This document shows, piece by piece, positions 22,750 through 32,600 of a stretch of 64,000 bases of DNA. The stretch comes from Datisca glomerata. Its lineage: Eukaryota > Streptophyta > Magnoliopsida > Cucurbitales > Datiscaceae. Numbering within the stretch: the first letter of the stretch is position 1; each line of letters starts with the position of its first letter. A model generated the notes under the pieces. That model saw nothing but the letters and a program-made list of their open reading frames with translations, did not search any database and was not told where the DNA came from. The DNA lies in NCBI GenBank assembly GCA_003255025.1, contig QANY01000156.1:1513639-1577638 (forward strand), in the 5' to 3' direction. Position numbers and translations under genes: made by a program.

Positions 22750-23810
22750 CCCTTTTTAGGATGATGTATCTTATACGACTTCTAAAATTCTTCCATTATT
22801 TACCCCATATTCAATCCTTTCACCAATCACTGTAATGTCAGAAAAGTTGTTTGAAGCGTTCCTAATCATCCTATCGTAGAATGGAGATGTCAAGGTGTTG
22901 ATAAACACTGCAGCCATCTCCTTTTATGAAAAGGGGGGGGTGTACCTGAGAAGATAATTCCCTGTACCTTTACACATATTCTTTAAAGTCTTTAGTAGGC
23001 TTTTTCTCCAACCTTTGTAGATCTAGACGATCAGAAGCCACGTCTATGTTGTACTTGTATTGTCTTAAGAAAGCATCAGTTAATCTTTCCACCTCCGAAT
23101 ATGTTGGTTATCCAATTGGATATACCAGCGAGATGCAGCCCCCGTCAAGCTATCGTGAAAGAAATGAATCAACATATTGTCATCATTTGCACAACCAACC
23201 ATCTTTCTTCAGTACATATAAAGTGACTTCTTGGGCATGTACTACCATCATATTTTTCAAACTCAGGTAGTTTGAATTTATGTGGGATGGTTACATATAG
23301 GACCAAACATAAATGGGTGGCATCAATTGTACCATATACATCTGACCCTTCAATGGTGCACAATCTTTCCTCTAAAAAGTCCAGCTTATCTTTCGACAGC
23401 GGGTCTTCGCTTGGTTTAGTAACAAGCCTCTGCCCCTTTAGGTCATCAACATCGGGTATGATGATTGGCTCATTAGCGAGTTCACCTTGTGGAGTGAAAG
23501 CTTGGTTGTGGTCAGGTGCCATTGTGGATGGGTTGTACCCAAATTTTCCTGTTTGCATCATTTCCTGGACATTTAGAAATGGATAGTGCTGGATATTTAC
23601 TGGTGGTGAAGCATGTTGAAAGTGGTCATTTTGATGACGTTGATAGGTTGGAGTGAACCCATGAGGGTAAGGTGGAATATCATTTGGCAGTTGATTTTGT
23701 GATGATTGAGCCCCTTGTGTATTTTTAAGACAGGCTTTTCCCTTACTCGCGGCGAGGAGTTTCAGAACTCTGGCCATTTTCTCTTTCAGCTCCCTAATTT
23801 CTTCTTTCAT
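22750..23810 (-). pseudogene. gag core region, frameshifted
   Basis: The frame 23810-23169 begins EEIRELKEKMARVLKLL and then has a P/Q/N-rich linker (PPYPHGFTPTYQRHQND). It reaches the phrase HKFKLPEFEKYDGSTCPRSH, the conserved entry to the retrotransposon gag (capsid) domain. The frame then shifts near 23200 and the domain continues in other frames to about 22860. A poly-G run at 22936 lies in this decayed part. Confidence 0.75.
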
Positions 23811-24608
23811 TTCCTCTCGCGATTGCTCCCTTTCTTGTCGCCCATGACACTAACTTGAGCTCGCGTTTGATAGGGATGTCGGAGTTGACGGGCTATCTTT
23901 GAAAAGTTTTCCTAAATAAATAAAAATAAAACAATGAGATGGTAGATTTTGCTAATAAAGAAGAATAAATCATAATAATAATAATAATAATAATAATATT
24001 AATGAAAGTAATTTTATGCATGAGAAACGATATTGCGCAAAGTGAAAGTCCAAAAGTACTTAATCTCATTCAATTAGTAAAGTCAGCCACTACATTTCAG
24101 TATGTAGAAGTTAACTACACTACTCCGCAATCTGAGTTTATACAAAATGACAAAATGACCCAAATCTCTGTTGATTTTTTTCAAAAATTTAGACAAGTTC
24201 TCCCCATTATGATGGATGGGCAAAACACTTTTTTTCAAAAATGATGTTTGTTTCGCCAAATTGCTCGCACAACCATGCCTTTAAGCCATTCCATAGCCTG
24301 CCCTGATCGTTGTCGAATGAAGTCGTGCTCTTATTACAGTAATTGGTAATCATATCTCAGTGCGTCGACATTAGCATCATTATTTCTTGTCAATTTCTCC
24401 GTCACGTTCTGATACGCTCTAACTTGGTGCTCAAGGCTTGCAATGACTTTCAATAGTTCTTCACTATCATTTGGTGACTCGGTATTCCTAACTTTTTGAT
24501 TCTTTAAATCAACTTGTAAATTATCAGCGATTCGTCATAATGAGTCATATTGTTTTTCTAACTCAACGATGTATGCATTCTTCTTATCGACAGCCCCCTT
24601 AATCTCTT

Positions 24609-25004
24609 CTAAAACCTCTTGTACAAGCTTTTTTTCCTTTCTAGCTTCATGATTCGACCTTCTTGTTCATAGATTACCACTTGCAAATTTTCATTGTCCT
24701 CTGCCATCTTTCTAATTTTGTTGTTCAGTTTGCGAGTCTCAGTTCCTAACTTTAAGTTTTTCCGCTTAACATATTCATGATCCTTAACCTTATTTCTCAA
24801 ATCTCTGAGTTGTTTTTCAGCTTCGATCCTGTGTTTGCTAGACAAATTCATCTTGACTGTTAGATGTTTGTTTTCTTCCAATAGAGCTAAATTCTTTTGA
24901 CGCTCCTCATATAACTCATTTCGCTCCTCCTTTTTAACAATCTCCTGATGAGCCTCCGGTAACTTGTGTGATTGTAAATCCTCAACTAGTAAGCCACATT
25001 TCAC
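24609..25004 (-). pseudogene. Coiled-coil segment of the gag polyprotein
   Basis: This 131-codon open minus-strand frame is rich in E, K, L and R with heptad spacing (KKEERNELYEERQKN, LRDLRNKVKDHEY). A long coiled coil between the DUF7745 region and the gag core is usual in Ogre/Tat elements. The start is not a true initiation site; the segment was part of a larger polyprotein. Confidence 0.65.
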
Positions 25005-25009
25005 ACACC

Positions 25010-26003
25010 TTTGTGCAATTCATGTGAATCATAACCAATCTCAATGTCCTTCAATGCGTGCGTGGCAGGGATAAACTGTCTCATGTATAAATGACAGATC
25101 ACCATTAGAGGAGCATAACTAGAACAACCCCATGGTCCAGGGAGCGTGACCCATTGATAGTCGCTACATCTGTAGATCATCAATGTCAACAGCATCCATT
25201 AGGCTTTCTAGATAACATCCTCATCTTTCAACTATGATAGGTGTGAGAGCCACAACCCTTTTGTGGGGAACTGCGGATTCCATTTGGCCATTCCAAATTC
25301 TGCAATGGGGATTCTCGTCTTCATCCATGGACTTGAAAACTTAACTTGAGGTCATTTCAAATCTGGTGGACATCTTAAATGGCTAAGAATCCAAATACAC
25401 AAAAGAGATGGAGAGCCGATGAACTTCCCTTTTCCTAGAATTGAGATAACGGGGTTAACACCGTGTTCAACTTACAGGAACATTTTTATCAATTTATCAT
25501 CCACATAACCTTGAATCTTTGAAAATAACATGGTGCCATATATATACAGAGCATAAAGAGCCATACCCTTATCTTCCTAAAGAAATTTTGGGTGAGATCT
25601 AGGAGGTAATCCAACGGCACACACTCATTATCCTCTTTAACTTTCAACCTTTTCTCAATCTCAGATGCATGGAAAGTACCCAAGGGCTTGGATAAAGCTC
25701 TCTTCAATGTGAGCTTTTTGTCTTAATTATAAACTTTAACCTTGCTTTACAGTGAGACGTTCAGTAGGGCTTGATAATCTTAAAAGAAGATACGGGAGCG
25801 TTGACTATAATATACAGAAGATGAGTGATGTGACCATATTTGCTGACAAACAAATTTTTCTGTTCTGGTGAAAAATCCTCCCGTATCTTCTTCAATCTCT
25901 CCAAGTCAGTGTGTGATAACTCAATCTTAGTGATTGAAGGTAGAAGAATGACATCCTCGTTTTTCAGAAATCTCCTTTTTGTTTCTACGTTTCCTCTTAC
26001 CAT
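25010..26003 (-). pseudogene. gag N-terminal region (DUF7745-like), decayed
   Basis: From 26003 downward the minus strand reads SHTDLERLKKIREDFSPEQ, then LFVSKYGHITHLL. This is the start of the DUF7745-type region found at the head of Ogre/Tat polyproteins. Later pieces (VPHKRVVALTP, APLMVICHLYMRQFIPATH) match the end of that region. Several stops and frame shifts break it. It probably formed part of the capsid precursor. Assignment rests on remembered family phrases, so a profile search would be needed to be sure of the name. Confidence 0.6.
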
Positions 26004-26657
26004 TGGGCTACTGTAACTTGATCTTCTATCACACTTGGAGTAGAAGTCATGGTCTCTAAAATATAAATGAATTGAATACTTCTTTACAATCCCTATTACG
26101 CAACATGATGCATGTATGTAAAAAAGAAAGACGAAGTCAGAAGTGAAACAATGGGAAAGAAAAGAAATGTTTAAAGAGCGTAGGACATATATACATGAAC
26201 AAAATTATTCATGATATCATAATTAAGTAGAATCTCTATTTCTATCAAACATTGGTCATGAGATGGGCTCTAAGAACAAAATACATGTGTGGTTGGGCTC
26301 TCAAATCTCTTAATAGGCTCTCAGGTTGTCCTCACTATTATTCGAACGGAGTATCAAGAGCCCCCAAATGGTATCCCAAAAGGGTCGACCTGAGTGAGAA
26401 CTTTCATGAGCCTGCACGTGACTTGCAGTTCCATGAAGGCATTCCACTACTCATTATCGTTAAGCCTAAAGTGAAAGCCCAGGTACAGGGCTAGTGTATA
26501 TGTGTGAAATTATAAATTATGTAAAGCAATATACTTCGTAAAAAAAAGAACTATATACAACTAAAAGCATGAATTAGAAAAAACAATTAATCAAATAAAC
26601 AAACAAAGACCCATACAAAAGGATAGCGTATGATGAAATGGTTAGACCAATTGTACT

Positions 26658-26675
26658 TCCCTAGTGGAGTCGCCA
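26658..26675 (-). other. Primer-binding site of the Ogre-like element
   Basis: On the minus strand TGGCGACTCCACTAGGGA follows the LTR end after the three bases ACT. PBSs starting TGGCGACTCC, attributed to tRNA-Arg, are characteristic of Ogre/Tat elements. Confidence 0.75.
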
Positions 26676-26678
26676 AGT

Positions 26679-28658
26679 TGTCACAATGTACATGCTACGC
26701 GGAGCGGCGATTGAAAAAAACATTTTTGAAAAAAATAAATTCGGAGTCTCCACCAATCATTTTAGGGCGTGATTGCTCACCCAATTTTAAAATCAAATAT
26801 TTTGGTCTGTGAAAATTTAAAGATGGTTCATGAGTCATTTGCGTGTAGGGAAGGTATTAGCACCCCACAACACCTATAATGAAAAATAATTACCAAATTT
26901 AATCAAATGATATCCAAATTATTTATTAAAATAATGTTATAGCGATTAATTTTGAAAGTCTCATTTGGTACATTTTGCATCATAAAAATGAGCAAATAAA
27001 TTATCTTTAATAGGTGGTACAAAGACCATTGAAAAATTATTTTTTATTTTTTTATATTTTTCTTAAATCAAAGCATTATTGGAGTTAGTCTCGGTATCCT
27101 AAAAATAACTCATCATCTCGGTAGTTCGAGAAATTTGGTATCCCAAAAATTTCAAAGTCCGTCATCGGAAGTGAAAACTAAATAATGAAATTAAAAAAAT
27201 TTAAATCAAATTGTTATGATTTTAATTTACGAACGCCAATTCTGATGATAAAAGAATGAAATAATAATCACATACAATCGTGACGATATGACAATAATAC
27301 ATAAATAAATAAATAAAAAGAGATAACAACTATAAAGAAAAAGAAAGAATAATGGAAAGAAATGTTAGCGATGATAAATATGTATGATAGATTTAAAAAG
27401 AATATGTAGATTGAAAATAATGAAATAATACGTGAAATAATTAAAAGGATATACAAAAATAAATTAAAACAAACCAATAATATCTACTAAAGAATAGAAA
27501 TAAAAAGAAATAAAATGCAAACATAAAAATACAAAAAAATTACAGAGGGTGATATCACCTTCTGTTAAGTGACAAATGGTCACATCACCCTCTATTTTTT
27601 TTATTTCATTTTTTTATTTAAATATATATATATATATTTAAATACTTGTGAGAACATAAAAAAATCAAAGCTTAAATATTTGCATAATCTTGTATAGAGG
27701 TTTTACTTTCTATTTTATGTATTTTTATGTATGAGAAATTATCATAGGAGATCTTTTCATGAAATGTAAACTTCCAACTCATCAAAGAGTTGATTCACAT
27801 TGAGTTAATTTTACACCCTTCAAAAGCTTTATCATCATCCTCATTTATTGAGCTGATGACAAAAATATCTCATTATATAACTTGTAGAGAAATCAGCAAT
27901 ACATGGAAATAAAACTTAAGATTAAGAGTAGGAGAAATAATAAATAAGGAGCAAACAACTTATGTATGGAAAAAATAGCTTTTCATCAAATGTAAACTTT
28001 CAACCAATTAAAGGGTTGATTCACATTGAGTTAATTTTACACCCCTCACATGCTTATCCTCATCCTCATTTATTGAGTTGATGACAAAAGATCTCATTAT
28101 AAAACTTGTATAGAAATCAACAATACATGGAAATAAAACATAAGATTAAGAGTAGGAGAAATGATAAAGAATGAGCAAACAACTTATGTATGGAAAAAAA
28201 ATAAAGAAATATCAATTACATGAGTATGAAGAAGAGATATGATGAATAATAATGAACAAGTTATATTGTAAGCTAAAATTTAAGAAATTTGAACTAGCTT
28301 AATAGAAAGAATAGAAGAAGATGAAAGATGAATATAAATGAAAACTCTTTTTCTCTCCCTTTTTACTATTTTCTTAAGACCTTTCTTTATCTCTCTAAAA
28401 TCTCTTTCCTTTTCTCACTCTCCAAATCTCATTTTTCAAGTGAAGACTTCCCCTCTATTTATAGGCAAACTTAGAGCTTAACTTTTTATTTTTAGTCCTT
28501 TTGTTCCCTTTTTATTTTTTAGTCATTGGACAATTCTTCTTATTTTTAGGCATTGAGTTATTTTTCTAATCATACACATAGTCTTAGATTAGTCTATGAG
28601 CCAAAAAATAAAATTTATATTTTTAAAGTATTAGACCGGACAAAATACGATATCTACA
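26679..28658 (-). repeat. 5' LTR of the Ogre-like element (1980 bp)
   Basis: Read on the minus strand it starts TGTAGATATCG and ends TTGTGACA. It holds a 226-bp tandem duplication and a small perfect inverted repeat AGAGGGTGAT...ATCACCCTCT near 27545-27590. No protein is encoded. A TATA-like AT-rich stretch lies near 27620. Confidence 0.85.
27753..28204. repeat. 226-bp tandem duplication inside the LTR
   Basis: Two adjacent copies begin CTTTTCAT at 27753 and 27979. They share AAAGRGTTGATTCACATTG and ACTTATGTATGGAAAAA blocks and are over 90% alike by eye. Confidence 0.85.
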
Positions 28659-28663
28659 CGTGG
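28659..28663. repeat. Target site duplication CGTGG (right copy)
   Basis: CGTGG directly follows the CA end of the 5' LTR. It pairs with 19658-19662 and fixes the element borders. Confidence 0.85.
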
Positions 28664-30014
28664 GAAGAAATCAAAATTGGTTGTTCATTGATGCACAATG
28701 AGCCTCCAAGGTCAAAATGCTGACAAACAAGTCTACAAGGTCCGATCCAAGCCAATTTTCTTGACCAAGAGTCTTTAGGTCTCTCCATTTAGCATGGAGT
28801 CAGAATGTCTAACGAGAATCTCACTGCAATAGACATATAAAAAATAAACTTAATTTTTGCAACGGCCATGTCGTTCCACTTTAGCGGCGAAGGCTAGTTC
28901 AAATCAATATAGTTAGCAGTATATGCTAACTTCTCCATATAAAATAGTTGCATCGAAATGAACTTATTAATAAATATACGTATGTTATAATGCGAAAGTA
29001 ATACCAATGTACACTAAATATATTACTTGTATAAATAACAAACATCCGATAATTTTATGATGGTGGTTGTTTTGATACCTCACGACATCATCCATAAAAT
29101 CCTTAAAACAAGCAGAAACCCAATTTTTCTATTGGATGGTTACAGGTGACTTCACAATGTGAAACCATGAATGACTGACGATTGGTTTTGATCGAGGAGA
29201 TAACAAAACCCCGACAGTGTACAGCACAAAGGCTTGCCTCCAACAGTCACCGTCAGACTCCTCAATCAAGAATTTCAACAAGGCGTTCACTGTAATATCA
29301 CATTTGGTGTTCACCCACTTCGCATTTAGATCTTTTATCTCATTCACATCACCATCGAATTTGGCTCCTTCCCACTGTCAAAGATTCCAATATAGTAGTC
29401 ATATCATTTATGGTGATTTTGAATGTCGACCCATGGACATTCGTGCGTGCAGGTGGCTGGATCAAAGCAACCTAATAGTTGCAAGAAGTTCCTCTTCACC
29501 TTGTGAGTTTAATATCCAACAACCCTCTGAATCTCATCTCCACGACCGCTCTCCTCTTCCCATCATCGAAATTTACAACAAGATCCGTAAATTTCTCGGG
29601 TGTACAGCGTGTGAGCAACTTTCGTTTGAAGGCAGCCCTTCTCAGATGGCATGGATTTCATTTTCCTTCAAATAATTGAGTTTGACTTCCTTCGTCATAC
29701 TTTTCCACTTTAAATCTAGATCTTTTCGTGTCTGCATATCAAAAACCCACTTAAATTACAATCAAAATTTATCAATTCCATGTTACAATGTAATGTTTGT
29801 TTAAGCATACTTACTTCATGACCACTAATTTTTTCATCTGCCGCCCTCATTTTAGCACATTCTTTCGCACTGTTTTAGTTTTAAACAACCACATTTACAT
29901 TGCAACAATTTATATGAAAATATGTAACATTAAATTGATGATCTCATTAATTACTTACAAGTATACAAAGAAACCCTTTTGTGCCTTCGTCACGTTGACA
30001 TTTGTGTTAACCAT
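28664..30014 (-). pseudogene. Ulp1-like gene, 5' exons with HMG-box-like start
   Basis: From 30014 the minus strand reads MVNTNVNVTKAQKGFFVY (exon 30014-29959). It then joins in phase to FAKECAKMRAADEKISGHE (29869-29815) and TRKDLDLKWKSMTKEVKLNY (from 29731). This resembles an HMG box (K-x-x-FFV-F ... KWKSM-x-x-E-K-x-x-Y). After a frame shift follow AAFKRKLLTRCTPEKFTDLV and VVEMRFRGLLDIKLTR, then ALLKFLIEESDGDCWRQAFV. These are phrases seen in plant Ulp1-type transposon genes between the N-terminus and the protease domain. Stops near 29477 and in 29350-29420 show decay. The gene continues beyond the Ogre insertion at 19397. Nuclear localisation is plausible but not shown. Confidence 0.7.
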
Positions 30015-30940
30015 CTGAAATTTATGTTATTATGTCTTCTTCTTATCATGATTATCCCTGATACTAATTTATAATGGATTGGACATCATCTAGTAAGAAT
30101 GCTAAAATGGCATAACAATGTTATGTTCTTATATACGTCTGCCCCTATCATGTTATTAATCAACTTTATGCAATGACTATTTTAGATAACGAATTAATTG
30201 GAAGTGACATATATCAACAATCTTAATAGATGATAAAGATGATGTGTAAAGAATTTAAAGAATGCAAGAAACTTAGTTGATCTAGTTGCAACATGCTCTT
30301 CTCCAAGTTTTTTCATAATTTATCATGTTAAAAGAATCATATTAGTAAATTTTCCTTCCCCGCATAGGTAAGCTCTATAAATGTCCTAATCTATATAATC
30401 ATATAAAAAATGACGTTCATTAATTCTCTCTAAAGTAGGATTTTCTCTTTTATTTGATTGCTTGAAGGATAACATGTACAATAATATTATAGGAAAATGA
30501 TAACATGTACATTATGTATTCATCTAATAAAAAACATACATCTAAAAATAATATTATTTTTATGAAAGTAGACTGATCTCAAGTAATATCTCTTCCAACT
30601 ATAATATTCTGTATAGAAAGATGAAAAAGGAAAACATGAGAAACTAGTCTACAAACATAGCAAATTCCATTTTATTAAAGTAAAACCAATTCAAGTTAAT
30701 GATATTGAGAAAGAAATTCTTATACGAGTTCAAAATCCAGAAGTAAATGGCTAGAAACTTTGCAAATGCCGACAAGTCTTCTCTATTGATAACCAATAAT
30801 CAGGAGGTTTCACCTGAAAAAAGTAAGGAGGAACTTTTATAATTGAATGAAATCAAAATACAAAACAAAATTTAGCACATAGTAGATCATCATATTACAT
30901 TGTCATAAATTGAAGGAGAAGAATCAACTATCATGTTAAT
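30015..30940. other. AT-rich flank of the Ulp1-like gene, no gene seen
   Basis: This is probably the upstream region of the Ulp1-like gene. A 20-codon minus-strand exon-like piece near 30750-30818 (acceptor TTTTTTCAG, then a stop) has no recognised family. Nothing else could be supported. Confidence 0.4.
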
Positions 30941-31110
30941 AACTCACATCTGACTTAGAAATAACTGATCAGCACAAAGCATACTCTTTCAGTCTAACTC
31001 AGAAATAACTCACATCTTATCGACACAAAGTAGACTCATCATCTTTTTTTATCTAACTTAGAAATAACTCACATCTAATCAGCACAAAGTAGACTCATCA
31101 TCTTCTAATT
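30940..31110. repeat. Short tandem repeat, AGAAATAACTCACATCT unit
   Basis: Three to four imperfect copies of a ~60-bp unit are present, containing TTAGAAATAACTCACATC and CAGCACAAAGTAGACTC. Confidence 0.75.
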
Positions 31111-31465
31111 CTCATAAATTAGGCGGTACAGAAAATAACTTAATAATTTCAAATCTAACAATTATATAAATTACATAGCACAACTACATTTCAGAAAATA
31201 GAATAAAGAATTAGTCAATTAGACCATGATCTCATAAAAATTACTAATTTAACATGTAAACATGAATCTATATGTTAAAGTCACTAAAACACATACACAC
31301 ACACACACTAAAGCACAAACACACTATGTAAACAAGAATCATTTTGCCATGGTCCTACATGACTGAGAGACATTTTACAATTTGGCTCACTACTGATAAA
31401 AAAAGAAAGACAAAAGACTTGGACTCGTTACTTAGTCGCATGAATCAAGAATCACATCTAGTTTA

Positions 31466-31842
31466 ACCTTAAACTTTCAAAAATAAAACAATTTCTCTAC
31501 CCATTAAACAACACAATCCCAACTTCAAACTTCTACCAAAATTCAATATATATCATTTAAACAGAGGATACACACAATCTAGAATCACCAGTTCAACCTT
31601 AAACTTTCAAAAATAAAAGACTTTCTCTGCCCGTTAAACAACATCATCCCAACTCCAACCTTCTACCAAAAACCAATATATATCATTTAAACAGAGGACA
31701 TATTGTCAAGCACGAAGACACACACAATCTTTCTCTGCCCATTAAACAGCACAATCCCAACTCTAACCTTCTTCCAAAAACCAATATATATCATTTAAAC
31801 ATAGGACATATTGTCAGGCATGAAGGCACACACAATCTAGCT
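31466..31842. repeat. Tandem repeat, ~114-130 bp unit, three copies
   Basis: Copies begin near 31466, 31601 and 31729. Shared blocks are TTTCTCTGCCCATTAAACA, CAATCCCAAC and CCAATATATATCATTTAAAC. The last two copies share ACATATTGTCARGCAYGAAG. Confidence 0.85.
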
Positions 31843-32600
31843 CATATTCAACAAACAAAAATAGAAACAGAAGATATTCATCAACTACACCAAAACCTCA
31901 TCTCTTTAATTCTTCAACAACAAAAATAGAAGATATTCAACAAAGACAAGCTCAATAAACAAAAAAATCAAATAAAATCCTAACCCAAGCTCACCCCTAA
32001 CTCAAGAAGAAAAAAGTTAATTGCCTGAAATTTTTGAATCAAACTGAGTTGGTTTCATATAACGTGGGGAGATCTTCTGAGTCTAAACAAATTAATTCCC
32101 TACAAATGAAAGAAATCATGAAAAAAAGTGAAGAAATTTTTCCCCGCTTTCAAAATTGGAAAGAAATTAAACCAATCAAATCCTCCACGGTTTTCATCAA
32201 CTAATTGATGGAATCACATTCTACACGCCTGAATCCTATTTACCCTTTCCTTCTTTAGGATTTTTTAATTTTAACTTGCTGCTTCTGTCGTGAAGGTACA
32301 GGGAAAGAGCTTAAAACATCATTTTTCCTATTGCGTGAAGCTTGAGAGATTAGAGAGAGAGAGTGTGTGTGTGTGTGTGTGCAAGGACGACAAACACATG
32401 GACGACGAATGCAGAGAGAGCCTGGACGGTAAAAAGAGACTGCTAGACGTTTGCTTAAAGAGAGAGGTGAAGATCGGGATTGAAAAATCATTTACCCTAA
32501 CTTTGAAGCTGGAAAGAAAATGTGATTTAGGAATGAAGAAGAAAGCTTCTTTCTTAAGCTTTTGAAGACTTGCAACCTATTCAACAGATAAATCTCAATT
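31843..32600. other. Unassigned stretch with GT microsatellite
   Basis: The stretch is A-rich to about 32280, followed by (GT)9-10 at 32362-32381 and a purine-rich stretch. The sequence around 32290-32565 looks like a transcribed leader, but no protein family is recognised on either strand. Confidence 0.35.

Larger units (their letters stand above)
19663..28658 (-). mobile_element. Truncated Ogre/Tat-like Ty3-gypsy element, TSD CGTGG
   Basis: The element is 8996 bp on the minus strand. CGTGG flanks it on both sides (19658-19662 and 28659-28663). The 5' LTR (26679-28658) is full length and starts TGTAGATATCGTATTTTG. A primer-binding site starting TGGCGACTCC lies three bases inside. Internal order is a DUF7745-type gag N-region, a coiled coil, a gag core, a zinc-like CxxYH motif, an aspartic protease and a G-patch. 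This protease plus G-patch arrangement and the PBS type are typical of the Tat/Ogre group. Reverse transcriptase, RNase H, integrase and the start of the 3' LTR are missing because of an internal deletion near 20155. Many stops and frameshifts are present. It inserted into an intron-like part of the Ulp1-like gene. Confidence 0.9.

Noticed and set aside
29217..29675. 152-codon plus-strand frame
   Set aside because: It is the antisense of the Ulp1-like gene, whose minus-strand frames carry recognisable family phrases.
30720..30830. Exon-like minus-strand piece (KPPDYWLSIEKTCRHLQSF) after a good acceptor
   Set aside because: Too short, no partner exon found, and no family recognised; left as unassigned.
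32290..32565. 91-codon plus-strand frame with purine-rich start
   Set aside because: The GT repeat and biased composition explain it; no conserved domain or splice context supports a gene.
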